From: Monodelphis domestica
Taxonomy: Eukaryota > Chordata > Mammalia > Didelphimorphia > Didelphidae
Direction of reading: 5' to 3'
Assembly: GCF_027887165.1 (NCBI RefSeq)
Contig: NC_077228.1
Span: 385,256,456 to 385,320,455, forward strand
DNA length: 64,000 nt
Made by a program: the position numbers and the translations under genes
In this document: positions 1 through 9,735 of the stretch, one piece after another
Layout: every line of letters starts with the position of its first letter
How positions within the stretch are numbered: the stretch's first letter is position 1
The notes under the pieces: generated by a model
Databases searched by the model: none
Told to the model about the DNA's origin: nothing
What the model saw: the letters and a program-made list of their open reading frames with translations, nothing else

Positions 1-429
1 AAGAAATTACCAAAGTAAAAAAAGAGATATTAAAGGTAATGAAGAATAAATAATCAGAGACTATTATGCTTGATATATAGAAGAGCATGTTTCATGTTTG
101 AGCTGGCCTAAAACCAGAAGGATCTGGGTTCAACTCTCTCTCTTGAAACTTACTGAATGTATAGTCCTAGGAAAATTACTTAACATGCCACTTTACATTG
201 ATTTCCTCATGCAGGAGCTCCATAAAACAATGACATCCTGAATCCTATCTATGTTCCAGTCTCTATCCTACTCCAATGTAGAACAATAAAATAAAAGAAA
301 AAATAAAAGAAATTGATAGATATTTACAAAAATATAAAATACTCAAGGGGAAATAAAAAACTATGCAATAGAGAAACTGAATAGGTTATGAATGAGCTAT
401 CGTGTAAAATACGAGGCAGTTAAAAAATG
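1..429. other. AT-rich leader with one weak MIR-type SINE remnant
   Basis: No gene is seen. About 95-215 on the plus strand reads like the core of a MIR-type SINE: 'ctggcctaaaaccagaagg', then 'gatctgggttcaa', then a degraded 'ttacttaacatgcca'. The rest is A-rich and unassigned. Confidence 0.4.
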
Positions 430-595
430 GTAGGTATAGGCTGGCCTTGGAATCAGGAAGACCTAAATTCTGAATCCACCTCTAAACTGTCTAATCTGAG
501 CAATCACTAAATTTCTAACAGTTCAATGGCAACTTTCTATTACTATAAATTACAGAGAAGTTACTAATCTGAATAGACACAAAGTGTGAAGGAGA
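430..595 (+). repeat. MIR-core SINE remnant
   Basis: The stretch 'ctggccttggaatcaggaag' followed by 'acctaaattctgaat' and 'gagcaatcactaaattt' follows the order of a tRNA-derived, MIR-core SINE (A-box side, core, then 'caagtcactta'). The 3' part ('aaattacagagaagttacta') fits the marsupial variant also seen near 28975 and 30322. It is old and diverged; the exact subfamily is uncertain. Confidence 0.5.
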
Positions 596-835
596 GGAAA
601 AGATCATTAATAACCAAGATTTTAGACCTGGCAACTGGAAAGAGAGTGATGTCATTGAAATAACATAAACAGGTGATTTAAGAGGAAGGTCAGATTTGGA
701 AATAGAGAGGTAGAAAAATGAGTTCAATTTTAAGTATATTGAATTTAAGTAAGTGTCAATAAATATAGGCCTGAAGCTCAGAGGAGAAGTTAGAACTGGT
801 GAAATAGAGCTAGGAATGATTCAAACAGGAACAAC
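596..835 (-). mobile_element. L2 LINE remnant, left part of a split copy
   Basis: Read on the plus strand this is the reverse complement of the L2 ORF2 C-terminal region: 'gattttagacctggcaactg', then 'gagttcaattttaagtatat' in place of the usual 'gagttctgttttggacatgt', then 'tagaactggtgaaatagagc'. The same L2 resumes near 7010 ('ttgaagccatagaaataaat'), so about 6.1 kb of later L1 insertions separate the two halves. It is heavily decayed and non-coding. Confidence 0.6.
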
Positions 836-1207
836 TTTTTTCCTTTTTTTATTCAAAATTTTAAAAAGCAAATAAAACAAGCATTTCCCCATATTGAGAA
901 AAAGATTATACATAAATGGAATCACAAATCTCATGTGTTTAGCATACTTTTCTTCAAATCTACATAATCAATCCTGCCTACAAGTGTCCCAGTCCTTCCC
1001 CATGCTCCCCATATCACAAAAAGTATCATTAGGGAAACCAACATGTTCATATAAAATAAGTCTTTCATGTTTCACCTTTCAATTTACTTTCTGCAGGTAA
1101 CATTAATGGTTTGTTCTTCCAGGACTAATTCTATAGTTGTATACAATGTTCTGATTTTACTCATTTTTTCACTGTTCATTATCTTGGGGTTTTTTCCCAT
1201 TTGTTTT
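836..1207 (-). mobile_element. Old L1 3'UTR, left part
   Basis: A poly-T start (about 836-850) is followed by reverse-complement L1 3'UTR sequence such as 'actttctgcaggtaacatt', 'ttgtatacaatgttctgatt' and 'tactcattttttcactgttc'. The text continues at 6956 ('aatcagcctgctcattgact'), which is the next part of the same L1 3'UTR. The two parts are separated by the younger L1 at 1208-6944. The last 11 bases (1197-1207) are the left copy of the younger L1's TSD. Confidence 0.6.
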
Positions 1208-1319
1208 GGGTTTTTATAGATTTTTTTATCTGATACTTTATTTTTCATTGTAAGCTAGTTATTTAGTCAATTTAGAACATTATTCATTGGTTACAAGAAT
1301 CATATTCTTTCCCTCCCTT

Positions 1320-4300
1320 CCCTCTGTACAAAACCTTTAAAATTTGATGTAATCAAAATTATTTATTTTACATTTTGTGATTTTCTCTAGCTCTTGCTTG
1401 GTTTTAAAATCTTTCATTTCTCAAAGATGAGACATGTATACTATTCTGTGTTCACCTACTTTACTTATAGTTTTCTTCTTTATATTCAAGTCATTCACCC
1501 ATTCTGAGTTTATCTATATGTAGGTGTAAGATGTTGATCCAAACCTAATCTCTCCCATACTGTCTTCTAATTTTCCCATCAGTTTTTATCAGATAGTGGA
1601 TTTTGGTCCCAAAAGCTGGGATCTTTGGGCTTATCATAGACAGTTTTGATGAGGTCACTTACCCCTAGTCTATTCCACTGATCCTCTTTTCTGTCTCTTA
1701 GCCAATACCAAATTGTTTTGATGACCACTGCTTTATAGTATAGTTTGAGATCTGGGACTGCAAGGCCACCTTCCTTAGCATTTTTTTTTCATGATTTCCC
1801 TGGATATCCTTGATCTTTTGTTCTTCCAAATGAACTTTGTTATGTTTTTTTCTAATTCAGTAAAAAAGTTTTTTGGTAGTTCACTGGGTATGGCACTAAA
1901 TAAGTAAATTAATTCAGGTAGGACTGTCATTTTTATTATGTTAGCTCATCCTACCCATGAATATTCTATGTTTTTCCAATTGTTTAGATCTAGTTTTAAT
2001 TGTGTGGAGAGTGTTGTGTAGCTGTGTTCATATAGTGCCTGTGTTTGTCTCAGCAGATAGATTCCCCTAAGTATTTTATATTGTCTAGGGTGATTTTAAA
2101 TTGAATTTCTCTTTCTAATTCTTGCTGTGGAGATGCATTGGAAGTATATAGAAATGCTGATGACTTATGTGAGTTTATTTTGTATCCTGCAACTTTGCTA
2201 AAGTTGTTGATTATTTCCACTAGCTTTTTAGTTGATTCTCTAGGATTCTTTAAGTCAGTGGTTCTCAGCCTTTCTAATGCCATGACCCCACAATACAGAT
2301 CCTCATGTTACAGTGACCCCAAAACAAAAAAATTATTTTGGTGGCTACATCAAAATTGTAATTTTGCTACAGTTATGATTCGGAATGTAAATACCTGATA
2401 TGCATTATGTATTCTCATTGCTACAAATTGAGAGGTTGAGAACCACTGCTTTAAGTAGACCATCATATCATCTGCAAACAGTAGTAGCTTGGTCTCCTCA
2501 TTGCCTATTTTAATACCTTCAATTTCTTTTTCTTCTCTAATTGCTACTGCTAGTCTTTCTAGTACAATGTTCAATAATAGATGTCATAATGAGCATCCCT
2601 GTTATCCCCTTTGCAGATGACGTTTGCTGATGGTTTTAGATATATACTGTTTATTATTTTTAGGAACGACCCTTCTAATCCTATGCTTTCTAACGTTTTC
2701 AATAGGAATAAGTGTTGTATTTTGTCAAAGGCTTTTTCTGCATCTATTGAGATAATCATGTGATTTTTGTTGGTTTGCTTATTAATATGGTAAATTATGT
2801 GGATGGTTTTCCTAATATTGAATCATCCTTGCATTCCTGCTATGAATCCTACATGGTCATGGTGAATAACCCTTGTGATCACTTGCTGGAATCCTTTTGC
2901 TAGTGTCCTATTTAAGGTTTTTGCATCTATATTCATTAAGGAGATTGGTCTGTAGTTTTCTTTCTCTGTTTTTGACCTGCCTTTCTTTGGAATCAGTACC
3001 ATATTTGTGTTGTAAAGGAATTTGGTAGAACTCTTTCTTTTCTTATTCTGTCATATTTTGTATAATATTGGGATTAGTTGTTTTTTGAATGTTTGATAGA
3101 ATTCATTTGTGAAACCATCTGGACCTGAGGATTTTTTCTTAGGGAGTTCTTTCATGGCTTGTTCAATTTCATTTTCTCATATGGGGTTGTTTAGGCAGTC
3201 TATTTCTTCCCCTGTTAGTCTTGGCAATTTATATATTTTTAAATATTCATCTATATCACCTAGATTGTCATATCTATTGCCATATAATTGGGCATAATGT
3301 TTTTTAATGATTGCCTTAATTTCCTCTTCATTAGAGGTGAGGTCTCCCTTCTCATCTTGGATACTGTCAATTTGGTTTTCTTCTTTCCTTTTTTAAATTA
3401 GATTGATCAGTACTTTGTCTATTTTATTTGTTTTTTCAAAGTACCAGCTTCTAGCCTTATTTATTAAATCAATAGTTCTTTGACTTTCAATTTTATTAAT
3501 TTCTCATTTGATTTTTAGGATCTCTAATTTAGTCTTCATCTGAAGATTTTTAATTTGTTCACTTTCTAGTTTTTTTTTAAATTTGCGTACCCAATTCATT
3601 GACCTCTGCCTTCCCTAATTTGTTAATATATGATCTCAAGGATATACATTTCCCCCTCAGTACTTCTTTGGCTACATCCCATAGATTTTTGAAACAATGT
3701 CTCATCATTGACATTTTCTTCAATGAAATTATTAATTGTTTCTATGATTTGTTCTTTAACTAAGTGATTCTGGAGAATTATATTGTTTAATTTCCAATTA
3801 ATTTTTGATCTGCCTCTCCATGTACAGTCACTAATTATTATTTTCATTACATTGTGATCAGAGAAGGTTGAATTTATTACTTCTGTTCTTTTGCACTTTT
3901 TTGTGTTATTTTTATGCCCTAGTATGTGGTCAATCTTTGTGAATGTACCATGTGCTGCTGAATGTATTCCTTTTTGTCCCTGTTTGCTTTTCTCCACATA
4001 TCTACTAACTAATTTTTCTAAGATTTCATTCACTTCTCTTACCTCTTTCTTATTTATTTTTTGGTTTGATTTATCTAATTCTGATAGAGGAAGGTTCTGG
4101 TCTCCCACTAGTATAGTTTTTCTATCTATTTCATCCTTGTGCTCTACTAGTTTCTCCTTTAGAAATTTGGATGCCATGCTATTTGGTGCATACATGTTGA
4201 GTACTGATATTTCCTCATTGTCTATACTGACTTTTATCAGGATGTAAATCCCTATATCTTTTGACTAGATCTATTTTTACTTTGGCTTTGTTAGCTATCA

Positions 4301-4526
4301 TGATTGTGACTCCTGCCTTCTTTTTATCAGTTGATACCCTATAGATCTGATTCCATCCTCTTACTTTTACCCTATGCGTGTATACCTTCCTCATGTGTGT
4401 TTCTTGAAGACAGCATATGGTAGGGTTTTGGTTTCTAATCCACTCTGCTATTTGCTTGCATTTTGTGGGTGAGTTCATTCCATTCACATTCAGAGCTATG
4501 ATTACCAGCTGTGTATTTCCCAACAT
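1320..4526 (-). pseudogene. L1 ORF2 (endonuclease and reverse transcriptase), decayed and interrupted
   Basis: ORF2p nicks target DNA and reverse-transcribes L1 RNA. The start at 4526 reads 'MLGNTQLVIIALNVNGMN', matching the human N-terminus 'ITILTLNINGLN'. The endonuclease domain follows with 'CCLQETHMR' (catalytic Glu), 'MYAPNS', 'VGDQNLPLSELDKS' (GDFN motif with Phe changed to Gln), 'GTFTKIDHILGHK' and 'FSDHNVMKI' (the SDH motif). The reverse transcriptase domain keeps motif A '[13 protein letters not shown]' (near 2730) and the catalytic 'FADD' (2467-2478). Sequence resumes after the SPIN-like insertion with 'FSKVAGYKINSHKSSAFLYT'. Frame is lost between 4215 and 4195, around 3620-2760 and elsewhere. 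The C-terminal Cys-containing region is missing because of the internal deletion near 1320. Confidence 0.85.
2256..2448 (+). mobile_element. SPIN-like non-autonomous hAT transposon (193 bp)
   Basis: The element begins 'cagtggttctcagcctttct' and ends 'aggttgagaaccactg', giving terminal inverted repeats of about 16 bp with one mismatch. It is flanked by a perfect 8-bp TSD 'ctttaagt' (2248-2255 and 2449-2456), the hAT hallmark. The inside reads 'ccacaatacagatcctcatg', 'gtaattttgctacagttatg' and 'atgtaaatacctgatatgc', which I recognise from SPIN ('Space Invader') elements, a family spread horizontally among opossum, bats, bushbaby, tenrec, murine rodents and others. It has no coding capacity. It interrupts L1 ORF2 shortly after the FADD motif, so it arrived after the L1. 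Confidence 0.8.
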
Positions 4527-5248
4527 TTTGAATTCTACTCCAGTCCTGCCTTTTCTTCTTTCATTATTTCCTTCTACATCAATGTTTTGTTTTTAATCAG
4601 TCCCCCTAGTTCCCACCCCTTATTTGACCTCCCTTTCTACCCCCTCCCTTCTTATTCCCCTTTTATTTTCTTTACAGTCTTTTTAAACTACCCCACCCCC
4701 TCCCTCCCTTTTATTGCTTCCCTCCCCACCAGTCCATTTGTTACCATTCTACTTCCCTATAGGGTATAAATCAATTCTCTGCCCCAATGTATTGGATTGT
4801 TCTTCCCTCTTTTAGTCAATTTCAATAAACATAAGAATTGAGTATTTCCTATCTCCAACCTCTTTATCCTTCCAGTGTATTAATATTCTTCCCCCCCCCC
4901 ATGTGCTTCTTTGTGACATATAAATTTACCCCATTTTGTTTCTTTTCCCATTTCTTTTAGTATTAACCTCTTTTATCCCTTCTAGTTGTATATATGTATT
5001 TATATATGTATATATATATTTATGCATACATATATCTATATACATATTTATGTCTTGGCATTTAATCCTATACAGTTTGTCACTATTCCCTCTAAGTATA
5101 ATTCTTCTAGCTACCCAGGTGATAATAACAATTTTAAGCATTATGAATGACCTCTTTTCTTATAGGGATACATATTATTTAACTTATTGGGTCTCTTAAA
5201 AAGAAAGGGTTTTTTTGTTTTGTTTTTCTTCCCCCCCCCCTTTCTTAA
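4527..5248 (-). other. L1 ORF1-ORF2 spacer, about 720 bp
   Basis: Between the decayed end of ORF1 and the ORF2 start lies about 720 bp with no L1 protein similarity. On the L1 sense strand it is purine-rich (several 'gggagggagggggtgggg'-like tracts around 4615-4740) and includes a TA/ATATGT-rich block (about 4985-5045) and two homopolymer C runs on the plus strand (4892-4900 and 5231-5240). The human L1 spacer is only about 60 bp, so this is long by that standard. Whether it is normal for this marsupial family cannot be judged from one copy. Confidence 0.6.
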
Positions 5249-6265
5249 TTACCTTTTTGATGGTTCTCTTGAGTTCTGTGTTTGGACATCAAATTTTCTG
5301 TTCATGTCTGGTCTTTTCTTTACAAATGTTTGGAATTCTTCTATTTTGTTAAATGACCATACTTTCCCCTATAAGAATATAGTCAGTTTTTCTGGGTAGT
5401 TGATTCTTGGTTGTAGACCTAGTTCCCTTGCTTTCTGGAATATCATATTCCATGCCTTTCAGTTCTTCAGTGTAGATGCAGCCAGATCCTCTGTTATCTT
5501 TACTGTAGTTCCATGGTATCTGAATGACTTTTTCTTAGCAGCTTGTAATAGTTTTTCTTTGGACTGATAGTTCTTGAATTTGGCTATAACATTCCTGAGT
5601 GTTGTCATTTGGGGATTAATTATAGGAGGTGATCTATGGATTCTTTCAATCTCCACTTTTCCCTCTTGTTCTAGAATATCAGGGCAGTTTTCTTGGATAA
5701 TTTCCTGTAGTATGATGTCCAGGATTTTTCTTTTGTCATGGTCTTCCAGTAAATCAATGATTCGTAAATTGTCTCTCCTGGAATGATTTTCTAAATCTTC
5801 TGTTTTGTGAACAAGGTGCTTCATATTTTCCTCAATTTTTTCATTCTTTTGATTTTGTTTTATAGTGTCCTGCTGCCTTGTGAAGTCACTTGCTTCTAAT
5901 TGTTGTGTTCTGGTTTTTAAAGACTGGGTTTCACCCCTGGCTTTTTGGTCATCCTTTTTCTTCTGATCATCCATTTCCTTTACCTAATTTTCAAGTTGAT
6001 TAATTTTGGCTTTGAAGACACTATTTTCTGTTTCCAGATGACTTATCTTGCTTTTTAAGTTCTTTTCCCTGTTGTCTTCAGCCTCTCTTAATTGTGTTTT
6101 GAATTATATTTTGAGTTCTTCCTGACCCTGTATCCAATTCACTGGAGTTTCTGTTTTTTTGCTTGGTGTTTCTTCATCTTTCTCTGTTCCATTTGCTCTT
6201 TGTTCATTGCCTGGATAGAAGCTGTCAATTGTAATTTCTTTTTTCTTTTTCTGTTGTTTGCTCAT
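5249..6265 (-). pseudogene. L1 ORF1 (RNA-binding chaperone), decayed
   Basis: ORF1p is the trimeric RNA-binding protein of L1 ribonucleoprotein particles. The start codon at 6263-6265 begins 'MSKQQKKKKEIT'. An N-terminal Lys/Glu/Gln-rich coiled-coil region follows (about residues 40-140), then the RRM-like stretch 'LENHSRRDNLRIIDLLE' (compare 'LENRSRRSNIRIIG' in human L1). The C-terminal domain holds 'VEIERIHRSPP' and 'KEKLLQAAKKK'. Two in-frame stops lie in the N-terminal part (a TAA after 'QEELKI' and a TAG after 'KINQLEN'). A frameshift lies near 5460, after which 'FNKIEEFQTFVKKRP' continues the C-terminal domain in another frame down to TAA at 5249-5251. The longest open piece is 5459-5974. 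Non-functional. Confidence 0.85.
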
Positions 6266-6955
6266 ATTTACCCCCTTCTTTACTCCCTGTAGTTGTCTGA
6301 GCTTTTGCTCCTCTCATTTTGTGTTGGATCTGTGGTTTGGGGCTTTTCTGTCAGCCTTCACCCTTGGAGCTTAGTCAGCAAATCTCTCTGTGCAGTCTGT
6401 GGGGGAGGAGTGTTGGAGCTTGTGCTTCCTGGCCCTCTAAAGACTTTGATGAGATTAAGCCCAGCTGAGTTGCAGAGCTGGATGTGCCCTGAGGCCAAAA
6501 CCTCAGGAAGGGGGCAGGGGGAAATATGGAGTGTCTCTGCTGCTGCAACTAGGCTGCCCACTCTGCACTTCTTCTCCAACTGCTTCCCCATTGCCTGTGT
6601 TTGATGCTCTGAGCCTGGCACCGCTTTGCCCACAAGGTATTCCCTCCAGACCAGCACCCTTTCCCGCCCAGAGGTTCCAACTACTCCTGGAAGCTAACCA
6701 CTGTAGGGAGGGGAGGAGTCCTGGGACTTTCCTTCTTCCTTCCCCTTAAACCCAAGTGTTCTCAAATTCAGACTTTTGGGGAGCTTATCTTTTGAGTTGA
6801 GTCCAGCAGGAGGGTTCCTTGGCTCTGTCCTATTGTTAGGTTTGATTTTCAATCCCCTAGGAGCATTTAGTTTATAATCAGTAAGGAAGGGTTTTCAGAG
6901 GTTTGAACTTTTGCTGCCTCTATATCACCATCTTGACTGCCTCTCCATTTGTTTT

Positions 6956-7012
6956 TAATCAGCCTGCTCATTGACTTCTTATGGAACAGTAGTAGTATTT
7001 CATCAAAATGAT
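6956..7012 (-). mobile_element. Old L1 3'UTR, right part
   Basis: 'aatcagcctgctcattgact' and 'atggaacagtagtagtattt' continue the L1 3'UTR broken off at 1207. This piece and 836-1207 flank the younger L1 on both sides. The right end against the L2 is approximate. Confidence 0.5.
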
Positions 7013-7320
7013 AATGGGGAAATTATTGAAGCCATAGAAATAAATGATATTGCTAAGTAAAAGAGTATAAGGCCAATAACAGAACCCTTAAGGACACACA
7101 AACTTGTGGGGTAGAATGAAGATGTACCATTGAAGAGAAAAAAATAAGATCAACCCCAGTGGTAGAAGAATCAGCCCAGTATCATGGAAATCAAGGACAA
7201 TTCCAAAAAAGGAGTTGTTAGGCACTGTCAGATACTGTTAAAATGTCCAGGAAGAATAGGATTAACAAAGGGCACTAGATTTGACAACTTCAGAAGCAGC
7301 CAATTAGGCAAATTTATCTC
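7010..7320 (-). mobile_element. L2 LINE remnant, right part of the split copy
   Basis: 'ttgaagccatagaaataaat', 'aagagtataaggccaataac' and 'agaacccttaaggacacac' match the reverse complement of the L2 RT region (where L2 encodes 'GVPQGSVLGPLLF'). 'ctgtcagatactgttaaaat' corresponds to the region encoding 'FDTVDH'. It continues the L2 broken off at 835. Confidence 0.6.
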
Positions 7321-7735
7321 TCTAGGGTAATCAATGTTCCCAGTCATCTTCGTCCTTTAGTGGTCCTTTGCTCTATTCTCTACCAAACTGACACTTCAAG
7401 TTCTTACCTTAGGACCTTGGGCTTCTAATTGGTAAATATTCACCATAGCTATCAAACCCTCCAAGATATTCCCCAGACTTCTTTGTGCCATGTCCCCCCA
7501 CCTCTATATTGCTTTCCTAATCTAGTTCTGAGAAAAATAATCACATCAACAATCCCAAAACATTCCTTCTGGCCCATATGTATTGTCTTCTCTTAATAAA
7601 ATAGAAGATCTTTGAAGGTAGGGACCAGCTTTCATGCTTTCACTTTATCTCTAGCAATAAGCATAGTTCCTGTCAGATAAATAAGCATCTTATTTAATGT
7701 TTTTATAATCCATTCACTGTAACCTTGGAGAGATC
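7321..7735 (+). repeat. Diverged LINE 3'-end-like sequence (L2-type?)
   Basis: The last part ('ataaaatagaagatctttga', 'aggtagggaccagctttcat', 'tctctagcaataagcatag') has the layout of an L2-class 3' end in plus orientation (gained length, 'agggcagggact', 'agcacttagcatag'). The first 200 bases are unassigned. Confidence 0.4.
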
Positions 7736-7737
7736 CA

Positions 7738-8340
7738 TTGCTATAGTGATGGTAGTTGGAGTTTACTAAAAAAGGGAGGGAGTGATATTATTAAACTTGC
7801 ATTTTAGGAAAATTACTTTAGTGACTGAACAGAGGATGGATAGGAGTGGGAAAAGACTTGAGGCAGGTAGACCCACCAATAGGAGATTGCAATAATCCCC
7901 ATATGAGGTGATGAAGATATCACTAGCATGGTAGCATTGACAGAGGAAGAAAGAATGCATTTTTGAGAGTTATTGCAAAGGTGAAATTGATAGTCCTTGG
8001 CCACATATTGCATAGGAGGAGGTGAGAGAGTGAGAAATGAAGAATGGCACTTTGGTTGTGAGTCTATTGATAGGGAAGGTAGGGTATGGGGAAGGGTTCA
8101 GGGGAAAGATAATGAGTCTGCTTTTCAGATATGTTGGAGTCAAGATGTCTACAAACATCCAGTTTGAGAAGTGTGAAAGGTAGATGAAGATACAAGTTTG
8201 GAAATTAGCAAGGAATTTAGGGGAAAATAGGTAGATGTGAGAATAATTAGGATGGAGATAATAATTAAATCTGTGGGAGTTGATGAAAGTGCCCAGGACT
8301 GAACATGTCAAGAGATGAACCATTAGAGGGCAAGATCTAG
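7738..8340 (-). mobile_element. L2 LINE ORF2 C-terminal fragment
   Basis: A minus-strand frame reads 'YCNLLLVGLPASSLFPLLS' followed by 'SVTKVIFLK'. This matches the conserved L2 text 'YCNSLLTGLPASTLAPLQSI...AARVILLK' in the RT C-terminal region. Upstream in L2 sense, 'SSYAICGQGLSI' and 'FPLNPSPYPTFPINRL' fit the 'IFPPKP...' region. Frames are broken; this is an old copy separate from the L2 at 596-835/7010-7320. Confidence 0.75.
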
Positions 8341-8563
8341 AGGAGAATTCAGCAGAGACTGATAGGAAATAAACCTATAGGTAGGAAGAGAATGGACCAA
8401 TCAGATAAATGACTTTAACATGGTCACATAGGTAAACCTTTAGGGTCTACCCTCAATGTATTATCTTTGCTGCACATCTTTTGAAAGTTATCTTTCCTTT
8501 TATAAAGTCATAATGAAAATTAACTGGGATTTTGTTATGGATTCATTAAGATAATTTTAAGGG
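8341..8563. other. No recognised feature
   Basis: Short unassigned stretch, AT-rich, with no open frame of note. Confidence 0.4.
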
Positions 8564-8746
8564 GCATCTAGGTAGCACAGTGGATAGAGCACTGGTGTCT
8601 GGAGTTGGGAAGATTTGGGTTCCAGTGTGACCTTAGACACTTCCTAGCTGTGTGACCCTGGGCAAATCACTTAATCCCAATTGCCTGGCCCTTACCAATA
8701 CTTAGTATCGATTCTAGAACAGAAGGTAAGGGTTTAAAAAAAAAAA
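8564..8746 (+). mobile_element. Opossum SINE1-type element
   Basis: 'ggggcatctaggtagcacag' (tRNA-like 5' end), 'ttcctagctgtgtgaccctg', 'ggcaaatcacttaatcccaa', 'ttgcctggcccttaccaata' and 'gaaggtaagggtt' followed by an A tail: a nearly complete SINE1. A short direct repeat 'attttaag' lies on both sides (about 8554 and 8750). Confidence 0.85.
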
Positions 8747-8802
8747 AAGGATTTTAAGATGGAGAACTCTCATGCCTGGTATTTAACTGGGATGGTGTGT
8801 GA

Positions 8803-9053
8803 CACATTGTCATTGTTCAATTGAGTCCAACTTTTTGTGATCCTCTGGCCTATAGCATACAGACGCTGAGCCATGGATTTTTCTTGGCAAAAATAATGGA
8901 GTAATTTGCCATTTCCTTCTCCATTGGATTAAGGCAAATAGAGATTAATTGATTTACCCTGGGTCAGAGAGATAGTGTCTGCGCTGTTTTTGAACTCAGG
9001 TTTTTCTGACTCCAGACCCAGAACTCTATCAGCTGAGCCACCTAGTTGCCTTC
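8803..9053 (-). mobile_element. Mar1-type SINE with RTE-derived 3' end, inside an LINE 3' end
   Basis: On the plus strand it starts 'cattgtcattgttcaattga' and 'gtccaactttttgtgatcc' (reverse complement of the RTE-like tail 'ggatcacaaaaagttggac') and ends 'ctgagccacctagttgcc' (tRNA-like head). Full length, about 250 bp. It is flanked by similar 'tgtgacacat'/'gatgacacac' repeats and sits in a LINE 3' end: 'cagtaggtgcttaataaatg' follows at 9066. Confidence 0.8.
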
Positions 9054-9099
9054 AGATGACACACAGTAGGTGCTTAATAAATGCCTTTGTTAATTATGT

Positions 9100-9559
9100 A
9101 GAATTTTTATACCATTTATTAAACTCTGGATTTGCTGATTTCAGGATGCTTCTGTGTTGCTGGAATGGAGCATCTTTTGCTCTTCTGAAATAATTTTAAT
9201 TGTGTAACATTTTAAACAGCAATCCCAGAGGCCCCAAGGCTGTGAGTGCATTTTGAAAAACTACATAAATTAATGAGCATTCATAGCTCCTCAGGGCAGC
9301 CTACTTAAGAAATGGGGAAATGGACTCAGCAATCAGTGTTTTGTTCAAATGAAGAGTCAGGAAGAAAACCCACCAATAGCTACCTTTCAATACCTAGAAG
9401 TTTAAAAGATGTTTATGTCTTAGTCACCACTCACAGAGAATAAAGGAAATGGCCCTAAAGCTAGATGAAAGAATGAATGAGGGAATAAATTAATTAGTGA
9501 GAGTTGCCACTTTTGTGTTGGAAAGGCCTCTAGTTTCAATTTCAGAAAGGTCTGCCTCC
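9100..9559. other. Unassigned DNA
   Basis: No gene, RNA or repeat family is recognised in this stretch. Confidence 0.4.
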
Positions 9560-9735
9560 TGGTCATAGAATTTAAAGCTTGAAGAAAGACCAGACTCCTT
9601 ATTTTAAAGGTGAAGAAACTGAGCCTGAAAGAGGTGAAGTGATTTGTCCCAGGTCACTCAGGTATGAGATAACAGAAATGAGATTTACACTCCAGTCTTC
9701 TGTCTCCAAATCCACTGTTATTCTAGTTAGAACTC
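9560..9735 (-). repeat. MIR SINE
   Basis: 'ggtgaagaaactgagcctga', 'agaggtgaagtgatttgtcc' and 'caggtcactcaggtatgag' are the reverse complement of the conserved MIR core, starting at 'agaatttaaagcttgaagaa' and ending at 'tccaaatccactgttattct'. Ancient mammalian SINE. Confidence 0.8.

Larger units (their letters stand above)
1208..6944 (-). mobile_element. L1: Long L1 LINE with 5' end, ORF1 and ORF2; 3' part internally deleted
   Basis: A retrotransposon on the minus strand. The 5' end lies at 6944 and reads 'gaggcagtcaagatggtg', typical of an intact L1 start. A 5'UTR of about 680 bp (6266-6944) is followed by ORF1 (about 5249-6265), an unusually long spacer (about 4527-5248) and ORF2 (about 4526 down to about 1320). 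The 3' tail is a T-rich stretch (1208-1250). Matching 11-bp direct repeats 'ccatttgtttt' at 1197-1207 and 6945-6955 fit target-primed insertion. Near 1320 ORF2 jumps straight into the last approximately 100 bp of the 3'UTR, so roughly 1 kb of ORF2 C-terminus and 3'UTR is absent. A SPIN-like transposon interrupts ORF2 at 2256-2448. Frames are interrupted many times, so the copy is dead. Confidence 0.9.
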
